This document shows, piece by piece, positions 47,006 to 58,979 of a stretch of DNA of 64,000 bases. Origin of the DNA: Jacaranda mimosifolia (lineage: Eukaryota > Streptophyta > Magnoliopsida > Lamiales > Bignoniaceae); the NCBI GenBank assembly GCA_018894105.1, contig CM032128.1:19449001-19513000 (forward strand). The letters run 5' to 3'. Position 1 is the first letter of the stretch; the number at the start of each line of letters is the position of its first letter. A model generated the notes under the pieces. The model saw nothing but the letters and a program-made list of their open reading frames with translations, was not told the origin of the DNA and did no database searches. Made by a program: the position numbers and the translations under genes.

Positions 47006-49082
47006 ATGGATATAGGAATATTGAAAAGAGATCTTGTGTTTATTCTTGTTTATATGTCCATGCTTTTAACCTGCCTCAGCACATCAAATGCAGCACAAAA
47101 GTGGCCAAAAGTGAAGCAAAAGGCCTGCAATCTGTATGAAGGAGAGTGGGTCGATGATGAATCCTACCCTCTTGTCGACTCGTCCAAATGCCCATCCATT
47201 CGGAAGGAATTCGACTGCTTGAAATACGGTCGCCCTGATCACCAGTATCTTAAATACAGATGGCAACCCAATGGCTGTAACTTACCTCGGTATATATATA
47301 TGTGTGTGTGTGTGTGTGTACGCGTTTCCTCTATTTCACTTTTTTTCAGACAGATGAAATCAGCATTTCCTTTTCGTCTTTTTTTTTTTTTTTTTTTTTT
47401 TTTTTTGTGGTATTGCAAATGTATGTGAAGGGGATTATATATAGCGATCAGTTTGGTTTTGCAGATTTGATGGCAGAGATTTTCTGAGCAGAATGAAGGG
47501 TAAAAAGATTATGTTTGTTGGGGATTCAGTTAGTCTGAATCATTGGCAATCACTTGTTTGCCTGCTCTACACGGCCGTGGGGGGGTCCAACGTCACCAGG
47601 GACTCAAATAATTCAACCAATACGGTCACATTTCAGGTCTATACTCTGCAAACTTACTTTCAGACTTAAAATGATAATAAAATAGATTACTCCATATTAA
47701 TACCGTAGATGCATCATTCTACGTTAAGATTGACTGCAACGGTTCTTGTTTCTTTTGTTTTTCTTCTTTCTTTATCATTTTCATTCTTTTTTTTTTTTTT
47801 GTTATAATTGATAAGATTACAAGATGGGTAATAATTCTATGTTGGAATTGTCGCTGTCTCTATGTTCTCATACAATTGAGTGCGCAACGCACGTTTAGTT
47901 TCAGTTTAGATTCTTTATTTTAATTTTTGTTTCATCTCTTATTCCATTTTATGGATACATAACATGTATCCTATATATTTCTTAATAAAAATAATTGATT
48001 GAATATTAAATACACTTGACATATACCTATCATATTATGATAGAAAATGAAAATAGAGAATAAAATAGATGATCCAAAGTGATTTAATTTTGTGGAAAGG
48101 TTAGTCAGAAGAAAGTCAACATTGCATGATATATAAAACCAAGAATACAATTTAATGTTCGATTCTGCTATCAATTATATATATATATATATGGTACTTA
48201 TTCAAAATATCAACAAATTAATTAATGTTGCAGAACTATGGAGTTTCGGTCATAATGTTCCTTTCACATTATTTAGTAGACATCGAAGGGGAGCAAATTG
48301 GTCGAGTGCTGAAGCTTGATTCTATTAAGGATGGAGAGACATGGAAACAAGTAGATGTCTCGATCTTTAACACATGGCTTTGGTGGTACCGTAGAGGACC
48401 TAAGCAACCGTACGTACGAGATGACCAATACACTTACTTAGAACCTCTAATCATATATAGAGCAGCATATATATGGAGTATTAACTACAAATACTAATTA
48501 TAGTACCTCTTCATGTATTGCAGATGGGATTATATTGAAGATGATGGGAAGATAGTGAAGGACATGGACCGCATGGTTGCATTTCAGAAAGGTCTAACAA
48601 CATGGGCAAAATGGGTTGTCTCAGATGTCAACCCATCTAAAACCAAAGTTTTCTTCCAAGGAATCTCTCCATCTCATTACAAGTAATTAGAACATATATT
48701 CTTGAAACAATATTAGTCAATCAAATTTATCATGAGTACTAACTTGCTGTCCTAATGGATCAACATTTTCAGTGGCAGAGAGTGGAATGAGACCGGAGTA
48801 ACAAATTGTGGGAATGAAACAACGCCTCTGAGCGGATCAACATATCCAGGTGGTGAGCCATTAGCATCAAAAGTACTGAAACAAGTTCTGAGCGTTAACA
48901 TTCCACCTTCAAAACCTGCACTACATTTGCTTGATATCACAACTCTGTCCCAATTGAGAAAAGATGGACATCCCAGCAAGTACAATGGCTTTGGAGGCAT
49001 GGACTGCACCCATTGGTGCGTTGCAGGGGTACTTGAAACATGGAACCAGCTTCTGTATGCAGAGCTAATTCAATGGAGATGA
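47006..49082 (+). CDS. TBL: TRICHOME BIREFRINGENCE-LIKE protein (PMR5/PC-esterase family)
   Basis: Five exons with GT-AG introns: 47006-47289, 47465-47636, 48234-48409, 48524-48682 and 48773-49082. They join to 1,101 nt, 366 residues plus TGA, with consistent phases. Residues 1-29 are a signal peptide or anchor ([19 protein letters not shown]). The PMR5N domain (about 40-93) starts [11 protein letters not shown]. The PC-esterase domain (about 94-362) has the GDS motif at 114-116 ([13 protein letters not shown]) and the DxxH motif at 341-344 ([15 protein letters not shown]). Family knowledge: TBLs O-acetylate xylan, mannan or pectin in the Golgi, with Ser/Asp/His from GDS and DxxH as catalytic residues; all three are present. 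The short N-terminus fits the PMR5/TBL37-43-like group, but I cannot assign the member or substrate. Odd point: VAG replaces the usual LPG after DxxHWC. No break was seen. Confidence 0.95.
47290..47464 (+). other. TBL intron 1 with (TA/TG)n and long T-run
   Basis: Begins GTATATATATATGTGTG (microsatellite to about 47320) and contains a T-run of about 28 (47379-47406). It ends TTGCAG. The splice donor is itself part of the microsatellite. Confidence 0.85.
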
Positions 49083-49191
49083 GGAGGAGGATTTGCACGA
49101 AATGTGGAATTTTGCACAACTATATAATAAATTTAACTGTCTAAGTGTTAGCTAAGCCTGATATGTTATCAAAATCTGTACCTTATTTCAC

Positions 49192-49197
49192 AATAAA
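49192..49197 (+). terminator. Possible polyadenylation signal of TBL
   Basis: AATAAA about 110 bases after the stop codon and 62 bases before the copia C insertion. This would let the transcript end before the retrotransposon. Confidence 0.5.
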
Positions 49198-49258
49198 AAA
49201 TATATTTATACATTTATTCACCATGAGTGCCTGTTTATTATTTATTTAATTTTAACCG

Positions 49259-49689
49259 TGTAGGAATTTGGAGAGTAAGATTAGATTGTTTATTTTTTCT
49301 TTTCTTCTATCTCTCAACATGCAAACTCTCTTGTAGAGGAGTGGAGAAGTATTTTCCAAATGCACTATTTTATTTCTTATTCTTGAGCTTGTTACAAAAT
49401 GGTTAGGAGATCACTCCTATTTATAGGTGTACAAAAAGATCCCTAGATTCACAATAAGTTCATCCTACCAATTCCAAGTCTAGTTAATATTACATATTTC
49501 CAATATATTCTAGGAAACATACATTCGTCACCTTGATTTTCCCATGGTCAAAAACTATTTCCAACTCTTTCCAAAACTCTTTCCAAACTCTTTCCGATAT
49601 ATTCTAGGAAACATACATTTTTCACCTTGATTTTGCCATGGCCAAAATTCTTCACCTTGTAGTTTGAAGGTCAAGTTTAATATACAACC
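49259..49689 (-). repeat. Copia C 3' LTR, with internal duplication
   Basis: Matches 53782-54141 (GGAATTTGGAGAGTAAGATT, CTATTTATAGGTGTACAAAA, GTAGTTTGAAGGTCAAGTTT). It is about 70 bp longer because a segment beginning ATATTCTAGGAAACATACAT occurs twice, about 93 bp apart (49505 and 49598). The purine-rich tract AGGAGGGGAGAGG (minus strand, about 49690-49702) beside it is the PPT. Confidence 0.88.
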
Positions 49690-49702
49690 CCTCTCCCCTC
49701 CT

Positions 49703-52580
49703 TAGTAAACTTGATTTTATGACTCCAAGTAATGTCCTCAGCCTTTTAAAAAGATCAATTTTCAATGGCCTGGTGAAAATATCAGCAATCTATTCTTGTG
49801 ACTTAATAAACTCGAGCTCGACCTCCTTTCTTGAGATGCATTATCTAATAAAATGGTACTTCGTATGTATGTGCTTGTTTCTTTCATGGAACACTGGGTT
49901 CTTGACTAATTCAAGTGCAAATTTGTTATCTATAAATATCTATGTTGGATTTTCTTGTGGTTGATGGAGTTTCTTCATTAAACTTCTAAGCCAAATTCCA
50001 TGACAAATAGAAGAAGTGGCTGCAACATATTTAGCTTCATATGAAGAAAGTGTCACAGTTGGTTGCTTCTTGAAATTCCAAGTAAATGCCAAATTTCCAA
50101 CAAAGAAAATAAATTTGGTAGTGCTTTTCTGGTCATCAGTATCACCAACCCAATCACTATCACAATAGCTAACAAGCTTGAACTCTTGAGAAGATTTAAT
50201 TAATAGAAAATTCTAAAGTAAGAGTACCTTTAATGTACCGAAGTATTCTTTTGGCCACTTTCAAGTGAGAAGTAGCTGGAATTTTCATGTATCTACTTAT
50301 TAATCCAATGCCAAAAGAATGTTAGGCCTTGTACAAGTTAAGTACCTCAAGCTTCTAATAAGAATTTTGAAAAATGTGGAATTATTTTTCCCTCCCTCAT
50401 CATGGTTGGATAATTTAATTCCACACTCCACAGGGGTGTTTATAGGCTTGCAAATTTCCATCTCAAATCTCTTAAAATTCCTTTAGCATACCCTTCTTGA
50501 GAGATGAATATGTCAACCTCTCTTTGCTTGACTTCAATTGTGAGATAATAGGAAATTAACTAATGTCCATCATCTCAAATTCCCTAGCCATTGCCCTCTT
50601 GAATGCTCTGAACATTTTTGGATTATTTCCTGTCAAAATTAAGTCATGCACATACAATCAAATAATCAAAATATCTCCATTTTTAATAACTTTCATATTA
50701 AGTGCATGTTTATGTGGACACTTGTTAAAATCATTCGCTTGGAAATATTTGTCAATTCTACTATTCCATGCATGCGAAGTTTGCTTCGAGCCATAGAGAG
50801 CCTTCTTCAATTTTAGCACTTTGTCTTCATGCCCTTTAACCACGTAGCCCAAAAGGTTGGTCAACATAAACTTCTTCCTCCAAAACTCATTTCAAGAAGG
50901 TCGATTTTAAGTCTATTTGATGAATTTTTCACCCATTTTGGGTTGCCAAGGCAATAATCAAATGAATTGTTTCTAGACCAGCAATCAAAGTAAATACCTC
51001 ACCTATAGTAAATAATGGCCTTTTGCTTGTAGCCTTTCACCACCAGTCTTGCTTTGTATCTTTTAATTTTATCTTTGAAATTTTTCTTTGTCTTGTGTAT
51101 GACCCGCTTGACTTCAATTGTGCTCTTTCCTTTTGAAAATGTGATCAACTCCCAAGCATCATGTTTCTTGATTGCATTGATATCTTCATCCATGGAATTC
51201 TCCATTTCTTAGTTCGGGGCGGCATCTTTGAAACCTAGAGGCTCACAAAACACAAATAGACAAAAGTAAGTCATATCACTTAAATTTTGTGCTACCTCTT
51301 TGGTTTGTTCACATAATTATTCAAGACTTTTATATTTGCATCAGGATCTTTCACTTGAACTTGAGTCATCAGCTTGGGCATTTTGTGGTGTTGGTGGTGA
51401 CATAGTAGGTTGTGCCATCTCTTCTTCATCTTCATTATCAAAAAATGAATTTGAAGTATATTCTTCATTCAGAATTTTCCAATCCTAAGAGCTCTTTTCA
51501 TCAAATTCAACATCTTTACTAACAATTGCCTTGCCATTGTGCAGATTGTACAATTTATACCCTTTAGATCTTGATCATAACCAACAAAAATGTACAATTC
51601 ACTTTTATCATCAAGTTCATATCTCTTTTCATCATATACATGTGCATAGGCTATGCTCCCAAAAACATGCAAGTGATGAACACTTGGTTTAGCCGCTCAA
51701 ATCCTCTGGAGGTGTTTTGCTAAGAACACTTCTAGTATGGCTTTGGTTGGACAAATACATGGCACAAGCAATGGCTTTAGCCCAGAACTCCTTCAGCATA
51801 TTTTTACTCTTCAATAAGCTCTTCGCTATGCTGAGAATGATCCAGTTCTTTCCCTCGGCCATACTATTTTGTTGTGTTGATTTTGGAACTATCAAAGGCT
51901 TTTGAATTCCATTTTGCTCACAAAATTGGTTGAACTCATTCAAAATGAATTCTCCTCCTCTATTGGACCGAAAAGCTTTGATTTGTTAGCCACTTTGTTT
52001 TTCTACCAAACTCTTAAATTTTGTGAAGGTCTCAAACACCTCTAATTTTTTCTTCAAAAAGTACACCCAATTTTTTTGAGAAAAAACATCAATAAATAAG
52101 AGAACGTACTTATTCTTACCAAATGATGTTGGGTATATAAGACCACGAACATTCGAGTGAACTAGCTTCAACAGAAATCAAGCTCTTGTCAAGGATTATT
52201 TTGGAAAACTCTTTTTTGGTTGCTTGCTAAGAAGATACCATTCACAAAGCTGGTTTAGATGATCGATGGTCGGTAATCCCTTCATCATCTTTTCCTTGCT
52301 CATTAACTTGAGGCCATCAAAGTTCAAATGTCTAAATCTCATGTGCCAATGTCCAAAAAAAAAAGAAAAAGAAAAAAGGTCAAGATGATTCTTTCACACA
52401 AGCTTGCAAACACCTTGGGACATCACTTTGAATATTCATGATAAATAATTTATTTTTTGACATTGGTACATGAGCTTCTAACCTTCCATTTTCTTTTTTC
52501 ATAATCAATCTTTTATAATTGTAGCTCAATATTGTATTTTTTCTCCAAAAAATGTCCCTTAAAATATTATTTTTCATATC
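49703..52580 (-). pseudogene. Copia C pol: INT, RT, RNase H (broken)
   Basis: Minus strand, right to left: a GAG-pre-integrase segment; the integrase core (KLVHSNVRGLI, YVLLFIDVFSQKNWVYFLKK, FNQFCEQNGIQKP); the integrase end ([25 protein letters not shown]); RT (KGKSTIEVKRVIHKTKKNFK, KARLVVKGYKQK, KLKKALYGSKQTSHAWNSRI); then RT-end and RNase H traces to about 49710. The catalytic box that should be YVDD reads YVHD (codons 50643-50654), with a stop two codons earlier. These changes alone would abolish polymerase activity. Confidence 0.88.
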
Positions 52581-52597
52581 TCACATATAATGAAGCA

Positions 52598-53700
52598 TTA
52601 GAAATAAAATGATGGCTTCCCTCCTTCAATTGAATTAAAATTGTACCTTTTCCTTTCACATGGACCTGAGAAGCATCCCCCAAAAGTGATATTACCACCA
52701 AATGATTCATCAAGTTCCACAAAAAAAAATTTCTTCCCACAAATGTGACAACTTGCGCTGAAGTCAAGGTACCAATGATTCTTATCTTCATTTTCTTTAC
52801 CATTGCACATGAAAAGCGAAGTTGGATTTTCATCTTCATTTTTGCTCTCTATAAGATTGGATTTTTCATCCGCTTTATTTTTGCATTTCCAAGAGTAATG
52901 GCCATACTCATGACAAGTATAACATTCAACATTTGACTTGTCATATCTTTCTTGATTGGGTCCCAAACCTCTTTATCTTCCTCATTCATGACCTTTATCT
53001 TGGTACAAGACTTGGCCTTTTCCTCTTTGTTAGGTGGTTGATTGCTGCCTTTTCCTTTTTCACGACCTTCTCCACATCTTCGGCCTCGGCCTCTTTGGGA
53101 CGTACCATACTTTTCTACTTTTTCTTTCAATGGAAGCTTTGCTTGCAAAGCATGTTCCACTAATTGTTGATTTAGCTTCTTCAATCTTTCTTCATGAGCT
53201 TGCAAAGGTTCAGCAAGCTTAATGTTCATGGTGTCCAAATTCTTGGACTCTTCAATCACGACAACATAATTAAATTTTGGATATAATGATTGCAAATTTT
53301 TTCCTATGATCCAGTCTTCCTTTGAATCATCATCATCATCTCTTCATTTGATTTGTAATAACTAAGATTCTTCAAATATAATTCAAAACAGATTTGGATT
53401 CCTTCATTTAAAGCATTTCAAATTCACCTCTTGATGTTTGGAGACGAATCTTCTTCACCTTGTCAACTCCTTTAAATAAGGCTATAAGAGTTTCCCATGC
53501 TTGCTTGGAAGTGGTTGCGCTAGCAGTCTTCTCGAACATTTTCTCATTCAATCTTTGAAAGATGAAAGAGAGCCCCTTTTAGTCTCTCTTCTTCAAGGCC
53601 ACTACCTGCATCTTCTCCTTATCTTACACATCATATGCTCCAAGAAATGCATTCATACGAATACACCAATTTTCATAATTTTCTTTTATGAGAGATGGAA
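52598..53700 (-). pseudogene. Copia C gag and protease start (broken)
   Basis: Minus strand: [20 protein letters not shown] and [20 protein letters not shown] (gag), a basic [15 protein letters not shown] segment, then in the next frame an intact CCHC knuckle ([17 protein letters not shown]). A protease-like WYLDFSASCHICGKKFFFVE follows. One frameshift separates gag from the knuckle frame. The N-terminal gag (to about 53740) is present as short out-of-frame pieces. Confidence 0.85.
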
Positions 53701-53765
53701 GTTGAAATGGAGTTCCAATTGACATTGTTTATTTCTCAGAAGCTCCCTTGTCTCCAAACAAATAT

Positions 53766-53778
53766 GGCTCTGATACTA
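53766..53778 (-). other. Copia C primer-binding site
   Basis: The minus strand reads TAGTATCAGAGCC, the initiator-Met complement TGGTATCAGAGCC with one G-to-A change, three bases from the LTR. Confidence 0.8.
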
Positions 53779-53781
53779 CTT

Positions 53782-54141
53782 TGTTGGAATTTGGAGAGTA
53801 AGATTAGACTCTTTGTTTTTTCTTGTGTTTTATCTCTAACACTCAAACTCTCTTTTAAAGGAATAGGGAAGTATTTTCAAAACACTCTATTTTATTTCTT
53901 ATTCTAGAGCTTGATACAAAATGGCTACGAAATCACTCGTATTTATAGGTGTACAAAAGAGACTCAAAGATTCACAATTAAATTCATCCTACAAAGTTCA
54001 AGTTTAGTTCATATTACATATTTCCAATGCTTGAGTATCTAGTAAACTTATATTCTTCACCTTGATTTTGCCATGGTCAAAAACTCTTTCCAAAACTTGA
54101 ATATTCTCAAGTAGTTTGAAGGTCAAGTTTAATTCACAATA
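53782..54141 (-). repeat. Copia C 5' LTR
   Basis: Plus-strand start TGTTGGAATTTGG. Its far end reads CACAATA where CACAACA is expected, so the terminal dinucleotide has mutated. It contains a minus-strand TATA box in CTATAAATACG (about 53938). Confidence 0.85.
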
Positions 54142-54146
54142 AACTG

Positions 54147-54800
54147 GAGTCCTTATCCAAGTTACATTTTTAATCAGTGTATATGTGCATAATCTAAAAT
54201 TACAAAAAAAAAATTAAAATCAAATACAATACAATAGAAAAGTACAACGTAGTCCACTTTCAATTAAAGAGACTATATTCACATTGCAAAAAGAATAATA
54301 TTTCACTAAATTAAACTAAAAATATACAAATATTTTTATGACAATATCAAGCACACTACATTGGGCTTCTTCTATATGTTTTCTTCTCAAACTCAAACTC
54401 GATTGTACTTGAAAATTTTATTTCTGCTCAGTAATGGACTTTCATAAGAACTAGCAACTAATTTTTGGAGCTTTAAAATACTAGTATAAAAGTGAAAAAC
54501 CAATATAGCAAGGAAGCTACTTTCTAGCGTGGCACCCTAAGTTATCCCCCATTGTATCGGCCTAGTCTAATCTAGAAATGTTAGATACTCATTGCATACT
54601 GCAAATTTCGATCAAATCCAAATAGCACCCTAACTTTATTGCTGAATAAACTTATCAATATACCTATTAGATTATTATATGTCACAGTCCTGTAAACTAA
54701 AATATGACCTTAAGACATAGAATCCCAAACAAAGTTATATCTAGCTTCAATATGTTCAGTCCTTCCTTGTTACATGTGATTTTTTGTTAGGTCGCACCAC
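54147..54800. other. Intergenic DNA, no gene seen
   Basis: No protein or paired repeat is recognised. Confidence 0.5.
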
Positions 54801-55810
54801 CAACAAAAAAAAGATATTAGTTATCACTACTTGAGTAGTCATTAAAGACGTAAAAATCAATTATTAATGGACTTCGTGACCAATTTAGCGACTGCTTCAA
54901 TCGATCACTAACTAGTAGGAGTCGCAAAGTGGGTCACAACCCATGGGTTCAACCCAAACCACATAGTTTGAGTTGGATTGGATTTTAAAGTTTTGAAAAT
55001 GGGTTGAGGGGGGTTTTATTTGATTTTATTCTCAGAGAGGGTTGAAGTGAGTTAAAAATGGGTCCAATAAAAAAATCTAACAAATTAAAAAAAATAATTT
55101 CAAATTAATAAATACAAATCCATATTATTTTCACTTCCTCATTTTTGTCAAAATCTAATATTTTTGGATTATTAACAATCTTTAAATTGAAATAATTATC
55201 TTGTATTTAGGCTCATTATCTTAATTTTTTTCTTAAAATACAAACTTTAGTATATATATGATAACATATGAGAGTCATAAGAAAAACATTGTATATACTA
55301 ATTGAAAATGAATGCTAAATTTATTTTGTTGCTTAACTAATGTTGCATGTCAATAGTAAGATTCACATACAACTTATATATATATATATATATTAATACT
55401 TGAAAAATGAAAAGTAACATATTATTATACATATGTTTATAAATGTTCAATTATAAATGAATAGAATATAAAAGTATGTAATAGTTATATATTAGTATAC
55501 AAAATTAATGTATACAAATTTTTTAGATACATACACATATTATTATTGAAAATTTATATTTGTTATGCATATAAACAAATACAATATTATATTATTTACA
55601 AAAATGCTACATAAATTTTATACTCTTATAATTACAAGAATATATATCAAAAAATAAACTTTTATATTTATGACCTATTAGTGATCGAAAAATACAGTCA
55701 CTAATTAGTATTCACATCAATGACTGAAAAGAAGATTTAGTAATAAATTAGTGATCAAACAAATAATTGATCATTAATTAGTGATCGAATATGACTGAAT
55801 TAGAGGTAGA
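54800..55810. mobile_element. CACTA-like remnant with nested hAT-like fragment
   Basis: Both ends (about 54820-54930 and 55670-55800) carry repeats of TTAGTGATCGAA, GTCACTAATTAGT and GCGACTG-type words in both orientations, the pattern of CACTA subterminal repeats. Between them, 54930-55070 has GGGTTCAACCC/GGGTTGAGG words like the termini of hAT elements elsewhere in this window. No complete TIR or TSD was found. Confidence 0.4.
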
Positions 55811-55849
55811 AGGCTCCTGGCAATTAACATCCCAATATATAACGGCTAT

Positions 55850-56446
55850 CCTCCAATATAAAGTAGCACTCTAACAGAAAGAAACTAGCGAACTTTTCTA
55901 ACTTGAAACTCTTCCTTAATGGATAGTATATAAGTGTGCAGTGTAGTGAGACAAAATGCTATGTATGCTTGAATTTCATTGGATTGAGTTGTATCTAGGC
56001 ACTTCTATTTATAGACTGTGTCATGACTCTATGCAAGGTGGCAACTATAGATGAAGAGCCAAATTTTGAATTAAAAGATATGATTCACGTCTAATCAGCT
56101 TCAAGAGATACCATTGGCAATTGTTGATAGATGAGACATATCTCTTTAATTTTCTAGAAGAGTTTAAAGCATATCTGAAGAGATAAGACTATTTGAATAA
56201 ATTATGGAGACTTACGTTTACCAAATCTATATATACTAGCTTCTTTTAGTTTGTTCTTCCAATATGGAATGGCCTCTTTTACCATTCCCTTATCATTCCT
56301 TGTACTCCTCTAGTAACCCATGAAGTTTAGCTTCAATTTTCTCATTCAAATTTTAATGAATTTTGGTAAACAAGCACTCAATAAACATCTCCTCAATGAG
56401 AGGTTCAAATTAATATGAGCATTTGTAAATTTCATTAAGTATAACA
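55850..56446 (-). repeat. Copia D 3' LTR (approximate left edge)
   Basis: On the minus strand it begins TGTTATACTTAATGAAATTT after AAGGG and carries a TATA box (GTCTATAAATAGAAGTGCC, about 56000). The left edge near 55850 is a guess because no terminal CA with a matching TSD could be fixed. Confidence 0.5.
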
Positions 56447-57110
56447 CCCTTAATTATTGAGCTAAAGTTAGGTCTTCAAGTGGGTCTCTTTTACCAAAAT
56501 TCTCACAATCCCCCACATGAATGGAAAATTGACTCGTTTGTAGCACAAATGATGCAAACACACACACAAAGAGTTTTAGTTTGAGCAAAATTGCATCGAG
56601 ATAGGTAGCTTGTGGCCTTGAACCTTCCCTAGTGAGAACTATCAAATTTACGCACCAACTAGTGAACATGATGTCTTGAACTGTTTGGCTTTTTGTGTGC
56701 ACCAAGACAATAAAACTTCACATAACTCCGTCCAATAGTCAATTTATGTTTTTATGGCTGTGTTCATTTCGGCCCTAAACAATTCTTGGGATTCATGAGT
56801 ACTCTCTAAGAATTTAGCCTTAAACATTCTCATAGGATCGACCCAATTCCTGCTCACATAGGTGGCTTCTTAGAGGTTCTATTGCACTCTCATTGAAAGT
56901 TCAAGATATAAGAGCTATTTGAAGCAATGCTTAACCTCACACTTTTGCGGGAGGCACTTTCTACTCATCATAGGAATATGAAGGAGGCTTTGGCCCTCCA
57001 TAGTGCTTACAAGTCGAGTCACAACAACTCAAATTTCCCTTTAAACCTATTTATTGGGATCTCCAATCACATAGGTAGGGTTCCTATATTGTGTCTCAAT
57101 TATTTTTTAG
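56447..57110 (-). other. Copia D untranslated region between pol and 3' LTR
   Basis: Follows the RNase H stop and precedes the LTR; about 650 bp, non-coding apart from chance frames. Confidence 0.5.
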
Positions 57111-58974
57111 GCTTAAGACCCATTCCCCTCAATGATATATTAACTTGCTCTCTATTTAAGCCCTTGGTTAGTGGATCCGCAATATTATCTTTTGACTTCA
57201 CATAGTCAATAGAGATAATTCCATTACAGAACAGTTGCTTGGCAGTATTATGTCTACGACATATGCGTCTTGACTTGGCATTGTACATGCTACTATGTGC
57301 CCTTCCATCGCAGATTGACTATCGCAATAAATGCAAATTCCTAGCATAGGTTTAGGCCAGTTAGGAATATCTTTCATGAAATGGCATAGCCATTTTGCTT
57401 CCTCACCTGCCTTGTCCAATGCTGTGAACTCAGATTCCATAGTTAACCTACATATGTAGGTTTGTTTTAAGGATTTCTACGAGATAACCCCTCCTCCTAA
57501 TGTAAACACAAATCCACTTGTGGACTTGATCTCATTGGAGTCTGATATCCAATTCGCATCGCGATATCCTTCTATTACAACTACATATCTTATATAATGC
57601 AATCCATAACTTAAGGTATGTTTCAAGTATCTTAAGATTCTAATTAGTGCGGTCCAATGCTCTTGATATGGGTTGCTAGTTAATCTACTTAGCTTATCAA
57701 CATCATATGCTATATCAAGTCTCATGCAATTCATGATGTACACGAGGCTCCCCATTATGAACATTTACTCTAGTTGAGCCTTTGCTTCACCTTTATTTTT
57801 GGTAAGCCATTGATTTGCATCTATGGGGGTTTTCACAGGGCCATGTTCTTGCCTTAAAATTTTTGTAACACTTTCTTTATATAGTGAGAATGTGTCAATG
57901 CTAGCCCATCAGAGGTTTTTACTATTTTTATTCCATGGATCACATCCACTACTCCCATATTTTTCATGTCAAAATTATTACTTAGCATTTTTTTCATCTC
58001 TTTAATTACATTGCTATCGCTTCCATAATTAGCATGTCATCTACGTATAGACATACAATGATGTACTTGGTAATGGTGTCCTTGATGTATACAGACTTGT
58101 CGTACTTATTGATCCTAAAGTCATTCACAAGCATGACTTGATCAAATTTTACGTGTCATTGCTTAGGTGTTTGCTTTGAGCCATATAACGACTTAATCAG
58201 CTTGCATACTTTTTTCTCTTGCCTTGGAACCACAAAGCCCTAGTTGTTCCAGATAAGTTTCCTGTTCTAGGTCACCATTTAGGAAAGTTGTTTCAACATT
58301 AATTTGATGAATCTCGAGGTTATTGGTAGTTATAAATGCAACTAATAACCCAATGGATGCTTTTCTCGTCACTGTTGAGTAAGTGTCAAAGTAATCAAGA
58401 CCTTTTTTTCTATATCCTTTGACTACTAATCTTGCCTTGTACTTATCTATAGTACCATTAGCTTTTATTTTCCTTTTGAAAATCCATTTACATCCTAAGG
58501 ATTTATTTCCAGGAGGAAGATCCACTAATTCCTATGTGTGGTTTTCCATGATGGACTCAATTTTGCTATTTATTGCCTATCTCCATAATGGAGCTTCTGG
58601 CATTGTCATAGCCTCGGTGAAAGTTCGCGGCTCATTTTCTAGCATATAAGTCAAGAAATCGAGTCTAAATAAATTAGATACTCTAGCACTCTTGATACAT
58701 CTAAGTTCATTTTCCTCTTCGTCCAATTCTTGAGCTTCTCAAGTTCTCTTCACTATAGTCTGTTCGTCATCCTTTTCCAAGGAAACACATCTTCAAAGAA
58801 ATTAGCATTCCTTGACTCAATGATAGTGTTGACATGAATGCCATCTATCTCATATTTAAATACGAGGAATCTATAGGTTGTACTATGTTGTGCATAACCA
58901 ATAAATATTCCATTGACTGTTTTTGGCCCTATCTTGAACATTTTAGGTTGTGGAGCTCCTACTTTTGAAGGCAA
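57111..58974 (-). pseudogene. Copia D pol: integrase end, RT, RNase H (broken)
   Basis: Minus strand, right to left: integrase end (KMFKIGPKTVNGIFIGYAQH); RT (LGCKWIFKRKIKANGTIDKY, KARLVVKGYRKKGLDYFDTY, INVETTFLNGDLEQETYLEQ); the YVDD box (about 58036-58047, CLYVDDML); RT end (MGSLVYIMNCMRLDIAYDVD). RNase H follows (GYRDANWISDSNEIKSTSGF, ESEFTALDKAGEEAKWLCHF, KSKDNIADPLTKGLNREQV). Frame changes and stops separate the parts. At 58975-58980 the coding sequence is cut by the LTR of copia E. The rest of copia D (integrase core, gag, 5' LTR) should resume to the right of copia E, outside the window. Confidence 0.88.
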
Positions 58975-58979
58975 GAGTA

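Larger units (their letters stand above)
49259..54141 (-). mobile_element. Copia C: Ty1/copia element downstream of TBL
   Basis: Two direct LTR copies (49259-49689 and 53782-54141) flank a minus-strand copia body with a PBS at the right and a polypurine tract at the left. Possible TSD: AACCG (49254-49258) and AACTG (54142-54146), four of five. Gag, integrase, RT and RNase H pieces are all recognisable but disrupted. The insertion is 176 bp past the TBL stop codon. Confidence 0.9.
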
